Assembly (NCBI GenBank): GCA_033297205.1
Contig: MU859132.1
Coordinates: 1-64,000, forward strand
Origin: Pseudoneurospora amorphoporcata
Lineage: Eukaryota; Ascomycota; Sordariomycetes; Sordariales; Sordariaceae
Reading direction: 5' to 3'
DNA length: 64,000 nt
Part shown: positions 10,866 to 23,324 of the stretch, one piece after another
How the letters are laid out: every line of letters begins with the position of its first letter
Numbering within the stretch: position 1 is the first letter of the stretch
Translations under genes and position numbers: made by a program
The notes under the pieces: model-generated
What the model saw: the letters and a program-made list of their open reading frames with translations, nothing else
What the model was told of the DNA's origin: nothing
Databases searched by the model: none

Positions 10866-12767
10866 TATGATGGTGTTGATTACTGATGGACCGTCTGGGA
10901 TGGATGCACAGTCGGTGAGACTCAGAACTCTGATTCAGAATGTTCTATCAACCTATTTATATGAACCTGTTCACAGGAGATGGTGTTATCCATCGACCCG
11001 AAGAAGAAAGTGGAATCATGTCGCCATGAGGAAGCATGGTGGTCTACACTAACTAGCCTTTACTAGCCTAGAGCGCCCCTGGGACACATGCACTCTTCTC
11101 GCCGTGGTCGAATGCCAGTTCGATATCGGCGTGGGGCCGGGTCCATTATTGACAAAACGCTCCTCAGCTTGTCATCGCAAGGGCGGGATGGGGACCCATC
11201 GGATGGGGTAGCAAGAGGGGCCTCCTGTTTAGCGAAAGCTTTGACCATATGCGTAGGTACTGCACTACTAGTACTCAGCACTGTGACGGAGTTCCAATAT
11301 CGCAAGAAAAAAACTCGTCCGCCACCAAGCCATCTTATTCAGCCGTTCCAGCCTCAGCCAGGTGCATTAAACCCAAAGATAGAAGCCAGAATGGCGCAGA
11401 TTCTGTTTGGTTCTCAGAATATGGGGATGGCGTTTTGGAAGACAGTGTTGTTGGCGGTTGTTTGGTCTCTTCGGAGTTGACGTTAACAACCTAATGCAGA
11501 CGGGGCATCCACTTCAGCAGAACAACAACAACAGAAAACGGAGAACCTAGCGTTGCACAGACCCGTCCAGCTGTTGAGGTTCCCGTTCCGGCGACAAACC
11601 CTGGATCGTCCCGAGGCCACGGGAAGGATTCCGGAGAAAGAAAGCAAAGACCTTCTAGAAGACTTCTTCTCCACTTGAAACAACCATTCGATCACTGATC
11701 ATTCGCTAAAAGTCCGAAAAGTATCTGTCATGACGGGCGGGTGTGTGACGTGTGCCCGTGATGTTGACCACGACGACGGGAATCCCAAGAGCCTCTATCG
11801 GCCGTTGGCTTCCCCTTGCGGACGGATGACGACACCTCGCTTTCGTGTTCAAGGGTCCAAGCATCGCCCCCTTCAGGAACGTGATTGTCGAAGGAGCTTT
11901 TGAAACGTCGTATCCGAAACGTGGTATCCAAGGGACGGGTAAGCCGAGCTTAAATGCATATCGACATGCCCAAATCTCAGAACTTGAGCATCAAAAGGAT
12001 CAGATTGCCCGATGGATCTCCCGGTCCATTGCTTCCATTGCTTCCATGGGCCAAACGGTGGCGCCCCCTTTGACGTCGAATGGCGGCATTGTTGGCACTT
12101 CTCAGGGGCTCCGTCTGTCGCAGATGAACAAGCAAACACCATCCAACGTGGAGAGACTTTATCAAGAAGGGACGGCGAGGAGTGTGCGCAAGCGTGCAAT
12201 CTACACCATCCTGGAGAGATATCGCAGACAGCTCTTCCCGATTGAGGCGACTGGCTGCAGCTCGGCTCCATTGGCGGATTGGCCCCCAGGGCAAGCCGAC
12301 TACATATGTTTGACACCGCAACGGTCCGAAAATGGCACCAAGTTCACTCCCATCTGATCGTATCCCAGGGTATCCTGCATTGATTTGCACCGGCTTGGCT
12401 CACGAGCCGGGGCCTAACATGTTCAGTTTGTGGGGAGATCATCCAACGTCGAGGCTCGTCTCCCTTCAATACCGGCACACGGCGTACCGGCATCATGACG
12501 TCCTTCTCGAACAGTTATCAAAAGATCGGCGACCGGAGCCTTTGGACCACCACTCTCCCACCCCCAGGAAATAACGGTCTGTTTCAAACCATGGCTTGAC
12601 ATGAGCCTCCGGAGAAGGCTTAGTCTCTTCCGGGTCGGATGGCTCTCGCGGATGGTTGCGCATGTGTATATCATGTCCCGCTCTGGCCCTTCCCTCCCGA
12701 GGCTTCTACCCCTTTTGTTGTTTACTGATCTTACGTCCGTAAGTCAAGCTAAACAGAAACAGCCACC
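10866..12767. other. Divergent intergenic region, 1.9 kb
   Basis: This lies between the minus-strand PLP gene and the plus-strand ankyrin gene and should carry both promoters. Some open frames exist (for example 11845-12357) but none shows a recognised motif or composition unlike its surroundings. No RNA gene or repeat found. Confidence 0.45.
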
Positions 12768-15180
12768 ATGCCTAGAACGAAAGATGGAAAGATCGCAAAA
12801 CCGACGGGCGAGTCTCAAGTCCGGAGGAGGGGACGGCCGGCGATAGACTGGACTCCATCACGGAAGAGGAGGCTTCTCCGTCTGTATCTATGCACTCCTG
12901 AGTCCGGCCTGTCGTTGAAGGAGATCCTTGACCTCCTTGCCGAGGGATCCTTTCAGCCAAAGTAGGACACATCCGCCCTTCTCTTGTCTCTGACCATCAG
13001 TGCTAACTTCAACACACAGACCTCGACATACACAATGTCTTCTCAACGAGCTTCTATCAAAGTCCTACCGCCAGAGGAGGCCCAAGAACCGAGCGTCGAT
13101 GGAAAGGCGATTGGCCTATTTGAGGTCTTTAAGGGATGGGCGTCCGGCTTCCGATCCACCAAAGGGGGGTGAGATTGACTGTGCCATTCTTTTGGCCAAG
13201 AATCCGTCCAATTGGCGACAGCAGTCCCCTGTTTCCAACTGTCCGACGAAGACTTTGGGTCGAGAGATGACCCGGCTCAGTATATCGCACCATTTGGGGT
13301 TGCAACAGGCCAGTGCAAGCGACCTGAGCTCGATACCTGCGGGTTCCTCCACAGCAACAAGCTTCGACTCGCCCGAAGCCGAGATGCCCGCCCCTGAGGT
13401 AGCAGCTTCAACAGGGAGAATATTCAAGCACAACTCCAAGACCATCAAGGAAAGGCGATGCAGTCGAGTGGAAAGTCTGCGGGTTAAGCTTCCAGGACGC
13501 ACTTCGTCGTTCCTGGCTGATGTTGTCAGTCTTTTGAGCGGGCTGTCCATATGCTCAAGCAGTAACGCCTCTTCTTGTTCTTCTCCCCATTGGAACCAGC
13601 GTTCGTTCCTCTCCAGGTCGAACTCATCAGCCACGCTATACGAAGGGCGAGGGAAAAAGAAAGTGATGCCAGAGGGCAAGGCCATGTCTCCTGAAGACCC
13701 GATAAACTATAGCGACAAGTATGTGCAGAACGCCGATAGCCAAGCAAACCAAGAGCTTCTCAAGCACTGTTGCAGCAAAAAGGCGTGGTGCATCCACAAG
13801 CGTATCAGTGCCGTCTGTTTTGGCAACCGGTCGGCCGATACCTTCGTCTGCGCCGACGAGGAGGTTAACGACCAGGATGCACTTGGAAATACAGCCCTCC
13901 ACGTCGCTGCCCGATGGATAGCTCCCGGGCCTGTCCTCTTCCAGATTATGGTGAGATCGACTACCATAACCCTCAACACGCCTAACCACTTGAACGAACT
14001 CTTCCTTCACGTGCTCAACCCTAGATCACTCGACATCAACGAGCTCGCCCACTTCACGAAATATCTCGTTGGCCGCGAGTTCAACTTCTGTCAACTGGAC
14101 TCTTCCGGCATGACATTTATCGAGCGGCTTCTCACCCGCCCCGACTTCACCATCGAAGCCCTAGAAGCCATCTTCTCCTACCTCCCCGAAGCCACTCGCC
14201 TCTTTCTCCTACGATATCCCTCCAGCCCCAGCCTCAACCCTCATCAGACTCCTCAACCACCCCTGATCCAAGCCATCCGGGCTCGTCTGAACATCATCGA
14301 AGGCAACAGCCTCATCCCCGACCCCTCCCAACTCGAAGCCGCCTCAGCCTACTGCGACTACTTCTTCGCCCGCTACGGTACCGCCTACCGGACAGTCTGG
14401 ATCAAACCGCCCTCGCTCTTCGCCCACGTCCCTGTCGACCCTCAGGGGCGTAATAACCTACACCAGATCGTCGCCTCCTTCAATGTAGGACGCAACATGT
14501 GTCCACCCACTTCCGAAAACCTCTGTTACTACACTCCCCCCTCTTCCAACCATCCACCCTTCTCCACCCCACCGCCACCGCTCAGCGACACCAGCTTCCT
14601 CGACCTTGACCTCGACGTCGGAGTCGAACCAACCGCCATATTGGCCGTCAACCCGCACCAACACTACCAAAGATCCCCCACGGCCAGCTCAACCATCAGC
14701 ACCACAACAACCAGCCTCTCCTTCCCCCAAGTCCTCGCCCTCGCCCTCACCGGCGACGTCCCCGAAGACCCCAACAACCGTGACGTCCCACACTTCCGCA
14801 CACCCCTCATGACCCTCCTCCGGCAGTTCGCCTGGGGCAACTACTCCCACTACCCTTACCCCAACAACATGCTAATAGAATGTCTCCACCTGCTGCTTGC
14901 ACATGGGGCGCGCCCTGAGCTCGTTGATATAGACGGCAACAATGCTTTGCACCACGCTGCCGAGCTGGGCTTGCTCAGTGCCGTGGTGGAGCTGTGCCAG
15001 CAGAACCCCAATCTGGGAAGAGTGATGAATCGCAGGGGACAGACGCCGCTGGATTTGGCGATACAGAGGATGAGTGTTAAGGGGTTCATGCCGATGACGG
15101 AGGGGATGAGGAGGGTGGGTAGGCATGCGGAGTGCGTGCTGTTTTTGGAGACGGGGGTCGTGATGCCGGGTGGTGAGTGA
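12768..15180 (+). CDS. Ankyrin-repeat protein with basic, possibly DNA-binding N-terminus
   Basis: Two exons, 12768-12961 and 13020-15180, giving 784 residues. The 58-nt intron (GTAGGA..ACACAG, with GCTAACT) joins FQPK to PRHTQC. The start is ccaccATG. The first 100 residues are strongly basic (RRRGRPAIDWTPSRKRR, then LLNELLSKSYRQRRPKN). They suggest a small helical DNA- or RNA-binding module like those at the head of some fungal ankyrin proteins. Residues 100-220 are Ser-rich. One ankyrin-like motif lies near residue 285 (DALGNTALHVAARW), and two more near the C-terminus (DIDGNNALHHAAELGLLSAVVEL and NRRGQTPLDLAIQRM). The stretch between about 500 and 600 is Pro/Ser/Thr-rich. I do not recognise an orthologue of known function. 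A transcriptional or scaffold role is only an inference. Confidence 0.8.
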
Positions 15181-15683
15181 GTGTTGCACGTGGTTGTGAG
15201 AGGTTGTGATGTGTACGATGATATCTCTGTTTTTCCTTTCCTTTTAGTGGTGGCGTTTTTGCTTGAATGGGTTCGGATGTTCTTGACGTTTGATGTGATA
15301 GATGCTACTTGTAGACCTTATACCTTTGTCGTCCCTCGTTCATATGGACCTTTTTGTACATAGTAATTATTAATGTAACCTAATGGCGGTTTGAAAGCCA
15401 AAGCCGGGCATTTTCTAATGCGCTCCCACGATCAATGGCAACTCCGACACCATAACTTTTATAGAACCTGTGTTGTTCTAGTCCCGCTTGAAAAAATCCC
15501 GTGTCTAGTTTTTGACACTGCCGGCGAGATGGACCTTGAATCGGAAAATGCAATGACATTGTTGGCTGCGGACTGCTTTTCCGTCACAACTATTCCCATC
15601 AAAATGATGTCTCCTCACCTTTTCCGTAACGCCGACATGCAAGATAGTAGTGATTCAACCCCCCGACGAAAAGAAAAAAGCGT
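15181..15683. other. Convergent 3' region
   Basis: About 500 bases between the ends of the ankyrin and deacetylase genes. No gene or repeat seen. Confidence 0.5.
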
Positions 15684-16619
15684 TCACCCCGTCGCCTCCT
15701 CCAAAAGCTGCGACACCGTAACAGCTTTATAACCCCTCCTCTGCATCTCCGGCAACACGTTTCTCAACATGGGCGGCGTCCAGCTCCTCCGATCATGACA
15801 GATAATAATCCCTCCCGGGCTCAACATACTGAGGATGTGCCTGGCATTCAACCACGCATACCCAATCTGCGCGTCATGCGGGTAAATACTCCCCAACACC
15901 AACCTATACCCCAGCTTTCTGACGAGGGTCAACATCCTCTCACTAAAGAACCCCGATCCGGGGCGGTAATATTTGCCCTCGATGACTTTATCTTCGACCG
16001 TGCCTCCTTCTCTTGTTCTTGTATCTGTCCCATCCGTCCCATGTGTTGATGTCCGCTCCGCATGACTAGCAGGAGAGCCAGAGCCAGAGCCAGAGCTACC
16101 AGATCTCGGAGGCCACACCCGTCCCTCAGCCTCATATGCCCCCCTAATCATTCCCTCCACCTCCCTCATCTGTTTCTCGAGTTCTTCATTCCCCAGCTCC
16201 CTCGCCATCTCGTCATGCATCCCATGATTCCCCAGCTCATGTCCCTGCCGCACAATCTCCCGGAGTATATCCTCCCTTCCCCTAACCTGCTCACCAATGA
16301 CAAAGAATGTTGCGTAGGCCCCGCCCGCTTTTAGGGCTGCCAAAATATCGAGCGTGTGATCGGACGGCGTATCGTCGATGGTGAGCGCCACGATCTTGCG
16401 GTGCGGCGGCAGCCAAAGGCGCCAGAGGACGTCGGTCCAGCGTCGAGAAAAGTACTTTATCAGGCTGGAGGGCGGCTTGTAGATGGTGTAGAACGGCAGA
16501 ACCAGAACGAGGGGCAGGACGAGCAGGAGGAGGATAAGGGTGGCCATGCGGGCGCGGCGGGTGCGGCGGTGGAGGAGTTTGGAGGGGAGGGCGAATAGGC
16601 GCGGGAGGAGTCGGGGCAT
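15684..16619 (-). CDS. Membrane-anchored NodB-type polysaccharide deacetylase
   Basis: Single exon, 311 residues. A basic N-terminus is followed by one membrane segment at about residues 26-44, a signal anchor that should place the catalytic domain in the secretory lumen or outside. The NodB domain begins near residue 76. Motif 1 is TIDDTPS (D82, D83) and motif 2 is NHGMHDE (H132, H135). Motif 3 is RPGSGFF, and the late catalytic His is in IICHDRR. These proteins are metal-dependent carbohydrate esterases (CE4), commonly chitin deacetylases. In motif 2 the two His are separated by two residues rather than the usual three, which I recall as typical of a fungal subfamily with NHxMHDE. A Ser/Gly/Thr-rich low-complexity insert lies at about 172-205. 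Substrate is not certain. Confidence 0.88.
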   Translation of the reverse strand: MPRLLPRLFALPSKLLHRRTRRARMATLILLLLVLPLVLVLPFYTIYKPPSSLIKYFSRRWTDVLWRLWLPPHRKIVALTIDDTPSDHTLDILAALKAGGAYATFFVIGEQVRGREDILREIVRQGHELGNHGMHDEMARELGNEELEKQMREVEGMIRGAYEAEGRVWPPRSGSSGSGSGSPASHAERTSTHGTDGTDTRTREGGTVEDKVIEGKYYRPGSGFFSERMLTLVRKLGYRLVLGSIYPHDAQIGYAWLNARHILSMLSPGGIIICHDRRSWTPPMLRNVLPEMQRRGYKAVTVSQLLEEATG

Positions 16620-18159
16620 CGCCGTGGTGGGAATGGAGGTTTAGGAGGTTTGGGGAGTTTGCGAGAGGGGGGTTTATAGCGCCATTCCCCGAGTTCGTCG
16701 CGTAGAGAATTGCACGAGCGTGAGTATGGGTTGTGGACGATCGGTGATCGGTAGGTAGTATGCCGCCAGCCGAACAAAGAGCGAAAGGGTCACGATCAAA
16801 GAGACGATAGTTGAATAGGAGCCGAGCAGGCTAGCGGACGGAGAGACGCGACTCGAGGACGCAATCGATTAAGCGATAGGGCCATCAAGGGACCGATAAG
16901 CTTGGGTTCAGTGGGGGGCCATGTTCTGGTTGTCGTTGCTCGTGGTATATAGGTTATGTTTTGTGTTCTGTCCTGTTGGAGTGGGCCTGCTCATACGAAC
17001 TCATCTCCTGCCTTTTACCGGATGTGACCGTGAGTTGGCTCAAAATACTCCAATACCCTAATCTTTGGAACAAACCATCTGGACATCCAGAATTCGAATC
17101 ATATTTTTGTCATTCTTATTTTCATCTTTTTTACTTCCTTTTCTTGGCTGCAAGCACTCTGTCACTTCTTGGAAGGCTTCAGCACTTTTCCTTCTTTTTT
17201 GGCAAGTTTTTATTTTGCGTCAAGAGGTTGTTGCGACAGTCTGTTACGCAGTCAACATGGCGATTTTGGCGCCCGGTGCAACATGGATGAGGTGTTTGGC
17301 GGTGCAGTTGCAGTCTCGCTATCGCGCGATATCGCTGTCGCGGCGGCGCACCAACTGCTATGGTAACTGCAAGTGGTGAGCACGGTCCACCAACATGCCA
17401 TTCTCGCAGTCAGGTCTCGCTTTTGCTCAAACTTCAAATTTCAGGCGCGCAATCGAGTGCAAACCGACCTTGGATGACTTCAAGTTCGAAGCAGTTGCGC
17501 GGCACCGGCACTGCATTCTGCCTGTTTGAATCAGACAACCTTTTACTTAGTCCTCCCGAAGGCCCTTTTGCTTGAGTTTTTGAAGGGAATACCAAGGGAT
17601 GCTACCGCAGCAACGGCTGTTTTATGCCGTCTCTCTTCCTGGCTGGCATGGCACACGGCGCGGACGACAAACGTCAAGACGAGTCACGGTTGGACGGATC
17701 GGAGTCGGGGGCGGCTCACCTCAGTTGGGACCTGGGAGAAAGCCAACAGCAGTAAAGCACAAGTCGATGTCAGCCAACACCAACAAACGAGACAGCATCC
17801 CGCTTTGTGTTGAATTGAACCGAAACCGATGCTCAGAAGAGTTTGGTCATCAACTTTTTCAACTTTACAATCCGTCCGTCTGCTTGGATTGCAACCAGTA
17901 CCTCTCGGCCAGCGGTCTGTTCTATTGTCCGAGTTGCCCCTAGCAAGTAGCAACAACCACCCCAGTGAGAGCCATAAGAGCCAAAACATGACACCTGAAT
18001 GGTAACAGGAAAGCCTGAAGGGAGAGAGAGGATTCTCCACTCAATTGGTTGCTGATGAGAGTTGAAACGGAGCATGAACCAGGAAATGGATCAAACATCA
18101 CAGATTTCAGGAGATAGGAAGGTAAGCAAGTAAACAAAGTACTGGTATATATATAGCTA
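16620..18159. other. Gene-poor stretch, left part
   Basis: About 1.5 kb upstream of the deacetylase. The first few hundred bases should be its promoter. Open frames are short and unrecognised. No RNA gene seen. Confidence 0.4.
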
Positions 18160-18495
18160 CGACAGTTACAATACAATACTGGTTTGTTTGTTAGTTTGGT
18201 TCTTCGGGCAAGGGTTGAGCAGGGGAGATTCAGAACTCTCATTAGCCTTCAAAAAGAGAAATTGGCCTCCGTTTGAAGCATCATGGGACAATGGCAAGGG
18301 TTAAAAACGCCACAGAAGCCTCTTATGCCTCTTTCCGTCTTCATTCAATGCCTCCAAAGATATAAGAGAGTGGTCCCCTCTGCGGCACCCGTCCGCTCGA
18401 AGCCTGAATTCTTTTCTACTTTTAGTAGTTCGAGAGTGGAAATGGCGTTTTTTGTACCAGACTAACAAACAAACCAGGGTTGGATTGTACAGTGA
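18160..18495. mobile_element. Small inverted-repeat element (MITE-like), family A
   Basis: Imperfect terminal inverted repeats of about 38 bp flank roughly 260 bp. The left end (about 18162-18200) contains CTGGTTTGTTTGTTAGTTTGG. The right end (about 18457-18494), read on the minus strand, contains CTGGTTTGTTTGTTAGTCTGG followed by a matching outer part. No coding capacity. Several differences between the ends are C/T or G/A, as repeat-induced point mutation would produce. Related copies lie at 50231-50518, 50530-50800 and near 60783-61098. Target-site duplication could not be fixed by eye. Confidence 0.65.
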
Positions 18496-21400
18496 AAAAG
18501 ACTCTGTCTGAAACCCAGATGTCACATTTTGCGCTGCTGGTTGTGATTTTTTGGTGGAAGGGATGGATGCCCGACCACAACCTGGGATCCGCTCCGATGG
18601 TGCCGGTGCCCGAACCCGACCCGACATTCGGAAGTCGGGACCCACTGTTTGACGGGTGTAAGCCGGTCGGCGTGGTCGGATCGGATGGATAAGCTTGACT
18701 GTCGGGCATTCTAGTGATGCGAGTAGAATGAAAATGTTTTCTGGTATCAAGTTGAAACGCTTGGGAGGGTTATCGGGCTGGTATCAGAAAGAAGTAGACC
18801 TTGACGACGGACGAGAAGTCCTCCTGGTCTCCGAACTGACAGCTCACGCGGGAGAAGTTATCCTTGTGTCTAAAATAAATCTCTTGCCTTGCCAGCCAAA
18901 ACTGGATTCTAACAGTTGACCTTGTTCTCACCTATCACCTTAGGCAAGAAGTGTCCAGGCCAAGAAAAAAACGTGAATGTTTGCAATGTTGCTCATCATT
19001 TGGTTTTACCTTGTTCCACTTGTGAACGTCGAACGATTCCGCTCTGCGCCCTTTACTGCAATGGTGAGGTGCGGTTCATGGTGTTAAAGTAGAGATTAGG
19101 GGCAAAGCAGGGTGTCCTTTCGTTTTGGCTGGCCACTTGGCATGGGCAATGGAAATTGCAAACATGGCAACCCGACAGTTGCCCAGACGGAGAAGGCATT
19201 TATGGTCACGGAGGGCGGGGGCTGGGAAATGCTTTTTCTGATGTTGTGCTAGATGCAGAAGTAATCGGAGTAGGTAGTCGAAGAAACCTTATGCCGCCAA
19301 CCACGCGAGAGAATCAACTGGGCGAAACTGAAAAATCGAAAAGCCCCGATGTAAAGGAGGGGTTGTTTGAACTTGGAGGAGGGGGGAAGAGAGCAGAGAG
19401 CTGGTCAGTTGGCCTTGTCTTACACCTCATTGGCCACAGCCTGCAGGGCCTGCCCAATTTGGGTTTCCTAGGTCCAGGCTAGTTTCCGTTCGACATCGAC
19501 AGAGCTAACCAACTTCTATCGCTTTAGTGGTCTATAAGAGCAATAAAAATTGTCGAAGGGGCGTGGGACCATGTCGGGGTGTTCACTTCTGGACTCCTCA
19601 GCACTGCAAGTTGTTGAGCAAAAATCGTTTTGCGTACTGGTCAACCTCATATCCTCCGCGATAGACATCTTGCCTGGAAATCCCCAACGACAACAACAGA
19701 TTCATCATCATCGCTGTTGCTGGCGAGCCGACGAGCTAGTGAAGACGATCAACCCCAGGATGGCGGTGCTGTTGGACAAATCAGCTTTCAGAGACTCAAG
19801 AAGCTATTTACGCTAAACCAATGGATAAGTGCTTAAGCGACAGGGTAGGTACCTAGGTATACATCAATGCTTGAAAGTTTGTTAGCGCGGTTCTCGTGAC
19901 AGGGGTATGCAAAACTTCACAATAAAATAACGGGATAACCACATTCGAAGGGGAAAATTAGAGAGCATGTATAAACCGGGCAAAACGCATCGGGTTATCA
20001 ACTTCTTGCATGAAAATTGGTAGTATATTGGTTGAAGTTGTGAAGAGTACGGCTGTTCGACCTGGAGGTCTGTGTCTGTTCGTTCCAGGACTTGCTTTGG
20101 TCAGCCTTGAAGTGGTAAAATCTAGATTAGAGGGTCCGCTGATGAGTAACGGGCACTTTTTCCGAAGGCCGCATTGTTAGAATGATCAATGACTACTTCG
20201 CGGTTGAACAACGCAGCGTGTTCTCGGAGCCGGAGATTTTGGTCACGCTGCCAGAATTTCCGGTGCAGGAAACTCCCTGGCAACGATGACGGAGTTTTCG
20301 GTGTACTGGGCTCTCTCTCTTCACCCAACACACACCGACCAACCTTTGACGGACTTTTGTTTGCAAGCCTTAATGTTAGCACCCCATTACATTTCCCCAT
20401 GAAATTCCTTGGTGCTTGCAACGCGGGATTCGTTATCATGGTGCTGCCCCATTTGAGGCCACATGGTTCGACATGGCACGGTTACTTGCTTCCTCCCTCG
20501 CTACACGTTCTCCGACTTGGTTTGTCCTGAGCGTATGCTGTTCTTTGCTGCTGTGAGACGGATCATAAGCTCCAGGTCCAGAGGTAGGGGTTGTGTGAGA
20601 CTGCGAGCGAGCAACAACAGGCCGGGTGCTTTTCGCGTCTTTCTGATGCGGCTCTCGCTTGTTCACTCCGGCGCACATTTTCATGATCGTATCAGTGGTG
20701 CCACCAAGCAGCGCTTGGAGACCACGCTGAATGGTTGCAGGCTTGCGTACTTTTCAGATTTTGGTGATGGTTCATGGTTGAAGGCGTTGACGGTTAAGAG
20801 TGCTGCTTGCAACAAGTATGTACTGAACGGATAGGCGGGTCACTGGGCAACCGAAGTGTCAGCGCCGAGGTAGTGTTGGGGAAGCTGCAAAGATACGGTA
20901 ATCGGTGGTCGGAAGTTGCCCTCATGATCCGAAGGTTTCAGGGACTCGAAATGTAAAGACACAAGGCCAAGCTGCCGAAGTTGCTTGCAGTCGGAAGAGA
21001 GAAGGATAACGAAGAGGTGGGAAGTATTTATATCGGAGAGCGGTCTGGCCGGGTCCGAAGGGGCGGTCTTGGCGGGGGATGCTTCTGCCATGCGCTGCTC
21101 CAGAACACCCGGGCCACCACTGCCTGCCCTCGCTGCCCTATATCTCAGAGAAATGGCAGGAAGAGCTCATATTCACCTCTACACCTGCTGAGCACGCGCG
21201 CGGTGCTGCATTCCACTTGTTGAGTGGTGGTCATACGAAATATACGCTCGCTAATTGTGGTGAATGGCAAGGACAAAGGCGGGGAAGATGCCTGGCTTGC
21301 GCTCAGGTCGCCGGAAACACTGTCTTGTCTGTCGCATCTGCCTGCCAGTCAGCAGCTCAGTGAGACGAGTTTTCAGCGCGATGGCTTTTACTTGAGGCAT

Positions 21401-23324
21401 CAATTATTAGGTGGTACCACGACATGCAGTGAAGTGAACCGTAAGTGGCCCTGATCCGAAAGCAAGTTAATAGCAAACTGAGAACACGGAATAGGTACCA
21501 ACCTGCAAGAATCTCTGATCACATCAAGGCAACGGTGGGATGATTGAAAGGCCAAAAATGAGAAGCAGCGCTGTGACCCGGTTGGGCATTGAGATCCCCA
21601 GCGGGCAAGCAGACTCCCACTCATCACAGACCGATTCACGGCTCAGGTCCACTGCTTGAACCGACCCCGCCGCCAAGTTCCAACAGCGCATCCCCGTTGA
21701 AAGAATGCCCGAGGAGGTTGACCACAACGACCCATGTAGTCTGAAATCGAAACTGTGGTTAGAAGCCGGAAACACAAAAGGTGCTGAGAGCACATACGAT
21801 TCAGTATATCAGTTATATCCTGTATTCAGATGCGTCTCTCTTATCAAAGTTCCAACACCGCGGGAGATAACTCTTACGTGGGCGTTGCAAGGGCTGAAGG
21901 GTGGATGGAGTAAGTGGTTGGGTTTGCTGGTTACTGGACTGTATCACCAACCCCGGAATCGACGTACCGTCCCCATTTATCAACGCCCGGAAAGGTCTTC
22001 GTTTCCAGAGTTCCAGCTGCCTTTGGCATGTTCAATGAGTGGACGCGTATTCGTGGAGGCAGTTGGAGATAGGTAGCCAGTAGCCTACCTACATCCATGT
22101 AACTGCTGCCACTCCCGTCCGCTTCCGCTTCATGCTGGCCAGTGTTCCAAAAACGAACTGATGACATGATTTTACGGGAATTTGTTGCTCTTGTGACGCT
22201 GTGACAAGGCGTTCATTGCTCTGCCCACCTCCGCCCCGGTCCCACCTCTCCCTGGCTTTTTTCCATGGCTGATACAAAACCAACAGCATTCCCACATCAC
22301 TCGCGGCCTCGTGCTTGTTGTTTCCTTTCGATCTCTCTCCGTTTCCCTTTCCTATCCGCGGCTTGATGCCCGCCGCCCTACCCCTACACCTGCTCGTCTG
22401 CTCCGGCCTACTCGAACCCGACAACAAATAAATAGCCTCAGCTCTACGTGTGCGGGCACCCCAGTCTACCTCCACCCACCGAACCCGCTCGCCAGTTCCC
22501 TCAAACGCACAGCGGTTTCTCCTCATTTGGTCCGGCCGGTTACCTTGGATGAAAGTGTTCATCAAACGGCGGTAAAGAACATCCCCTTTCATCGTAAGGG
22601 CCCAGGACATCAGGGTGTGATAAGAGACGGAGATAGAAGGGGCCATCTCAGCGGAGCCAGCAAAGCCATCGTGAAAGGTTAAGAAGGCCGGCCTGCAATT
22701 TTCGCATATTTGCGGACTCGGCGGAAGGCTCTCTTGATCTCGGTGCACTGCGACAATTGTGAGCTTTTCCAACCACGTCGAGGATTCCAGTGCCCGCCGT
22801 GCAGCCGTCACATACCTAGCTGCGATGGGCAAAATTGGGCTTATACTGCAGACCGATCAATAAATATCCTGTGCCTACCCATGCTTCCAAAACCAATATT
22901 TAGTCTTGGGCGAACCTTTGCTGATTCTTGCAAGACTTGCTACCCCGTTGCGATACGACGATTTCGCCCTCACATGAGACTTGGGCGAATACACTTTGGC
23001 TACAGTTCGATCTAAAGGTGCCGCGTTTTCACCCCGCTAGTCAACGGCTTTCGATTTTCTGCCTATGCCACTTGGGACCGTGAAGGGCAAACGACACACG
23101 ACGAAACAAAAGACCTCGATAGACTTTTTTCTGATACCAATTCCGGAAAAACACTTTTCAGTGACGAAAACCCCTCAGAGGGCCCTTTGAGAAGAGCAAG
23201 GTCTATGTTTGACGGTGTCTGCAGCAGTCGGTTGTGAATCCGTCAGCTCGATCTGGCCTTTTCAAAGCTCGTTCGTTTGCTGTAGCATTCTTACCGAGCT
23301 ACACTCTTGAGTCAGCGTGCTACT
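18496..23324. other. Gene-poor stretch, right part
   Basis: About 4.8 kb before the RING gene, which is transcribed away from it. I find no open frame with a recognised domain and no tRNA. The final few hundred bases should be the RING gene promoter and leader. A palindromic GTAGGTACCTAGGTAT lies at 19845-19860. Confidence 0.4.

Noticed and set aside
11845..12357. Plus-strand open frame of 170 codons before the ankyrin gene
   Set aside because: No motif and no splice link to the downstream gene. Probably chance.
22089..22832. Minus-strand open frame of 247 codons
   Set aside because: It begins with a TTG rather than an ATG, has no recognised domain, and I see no convincing splice partners.
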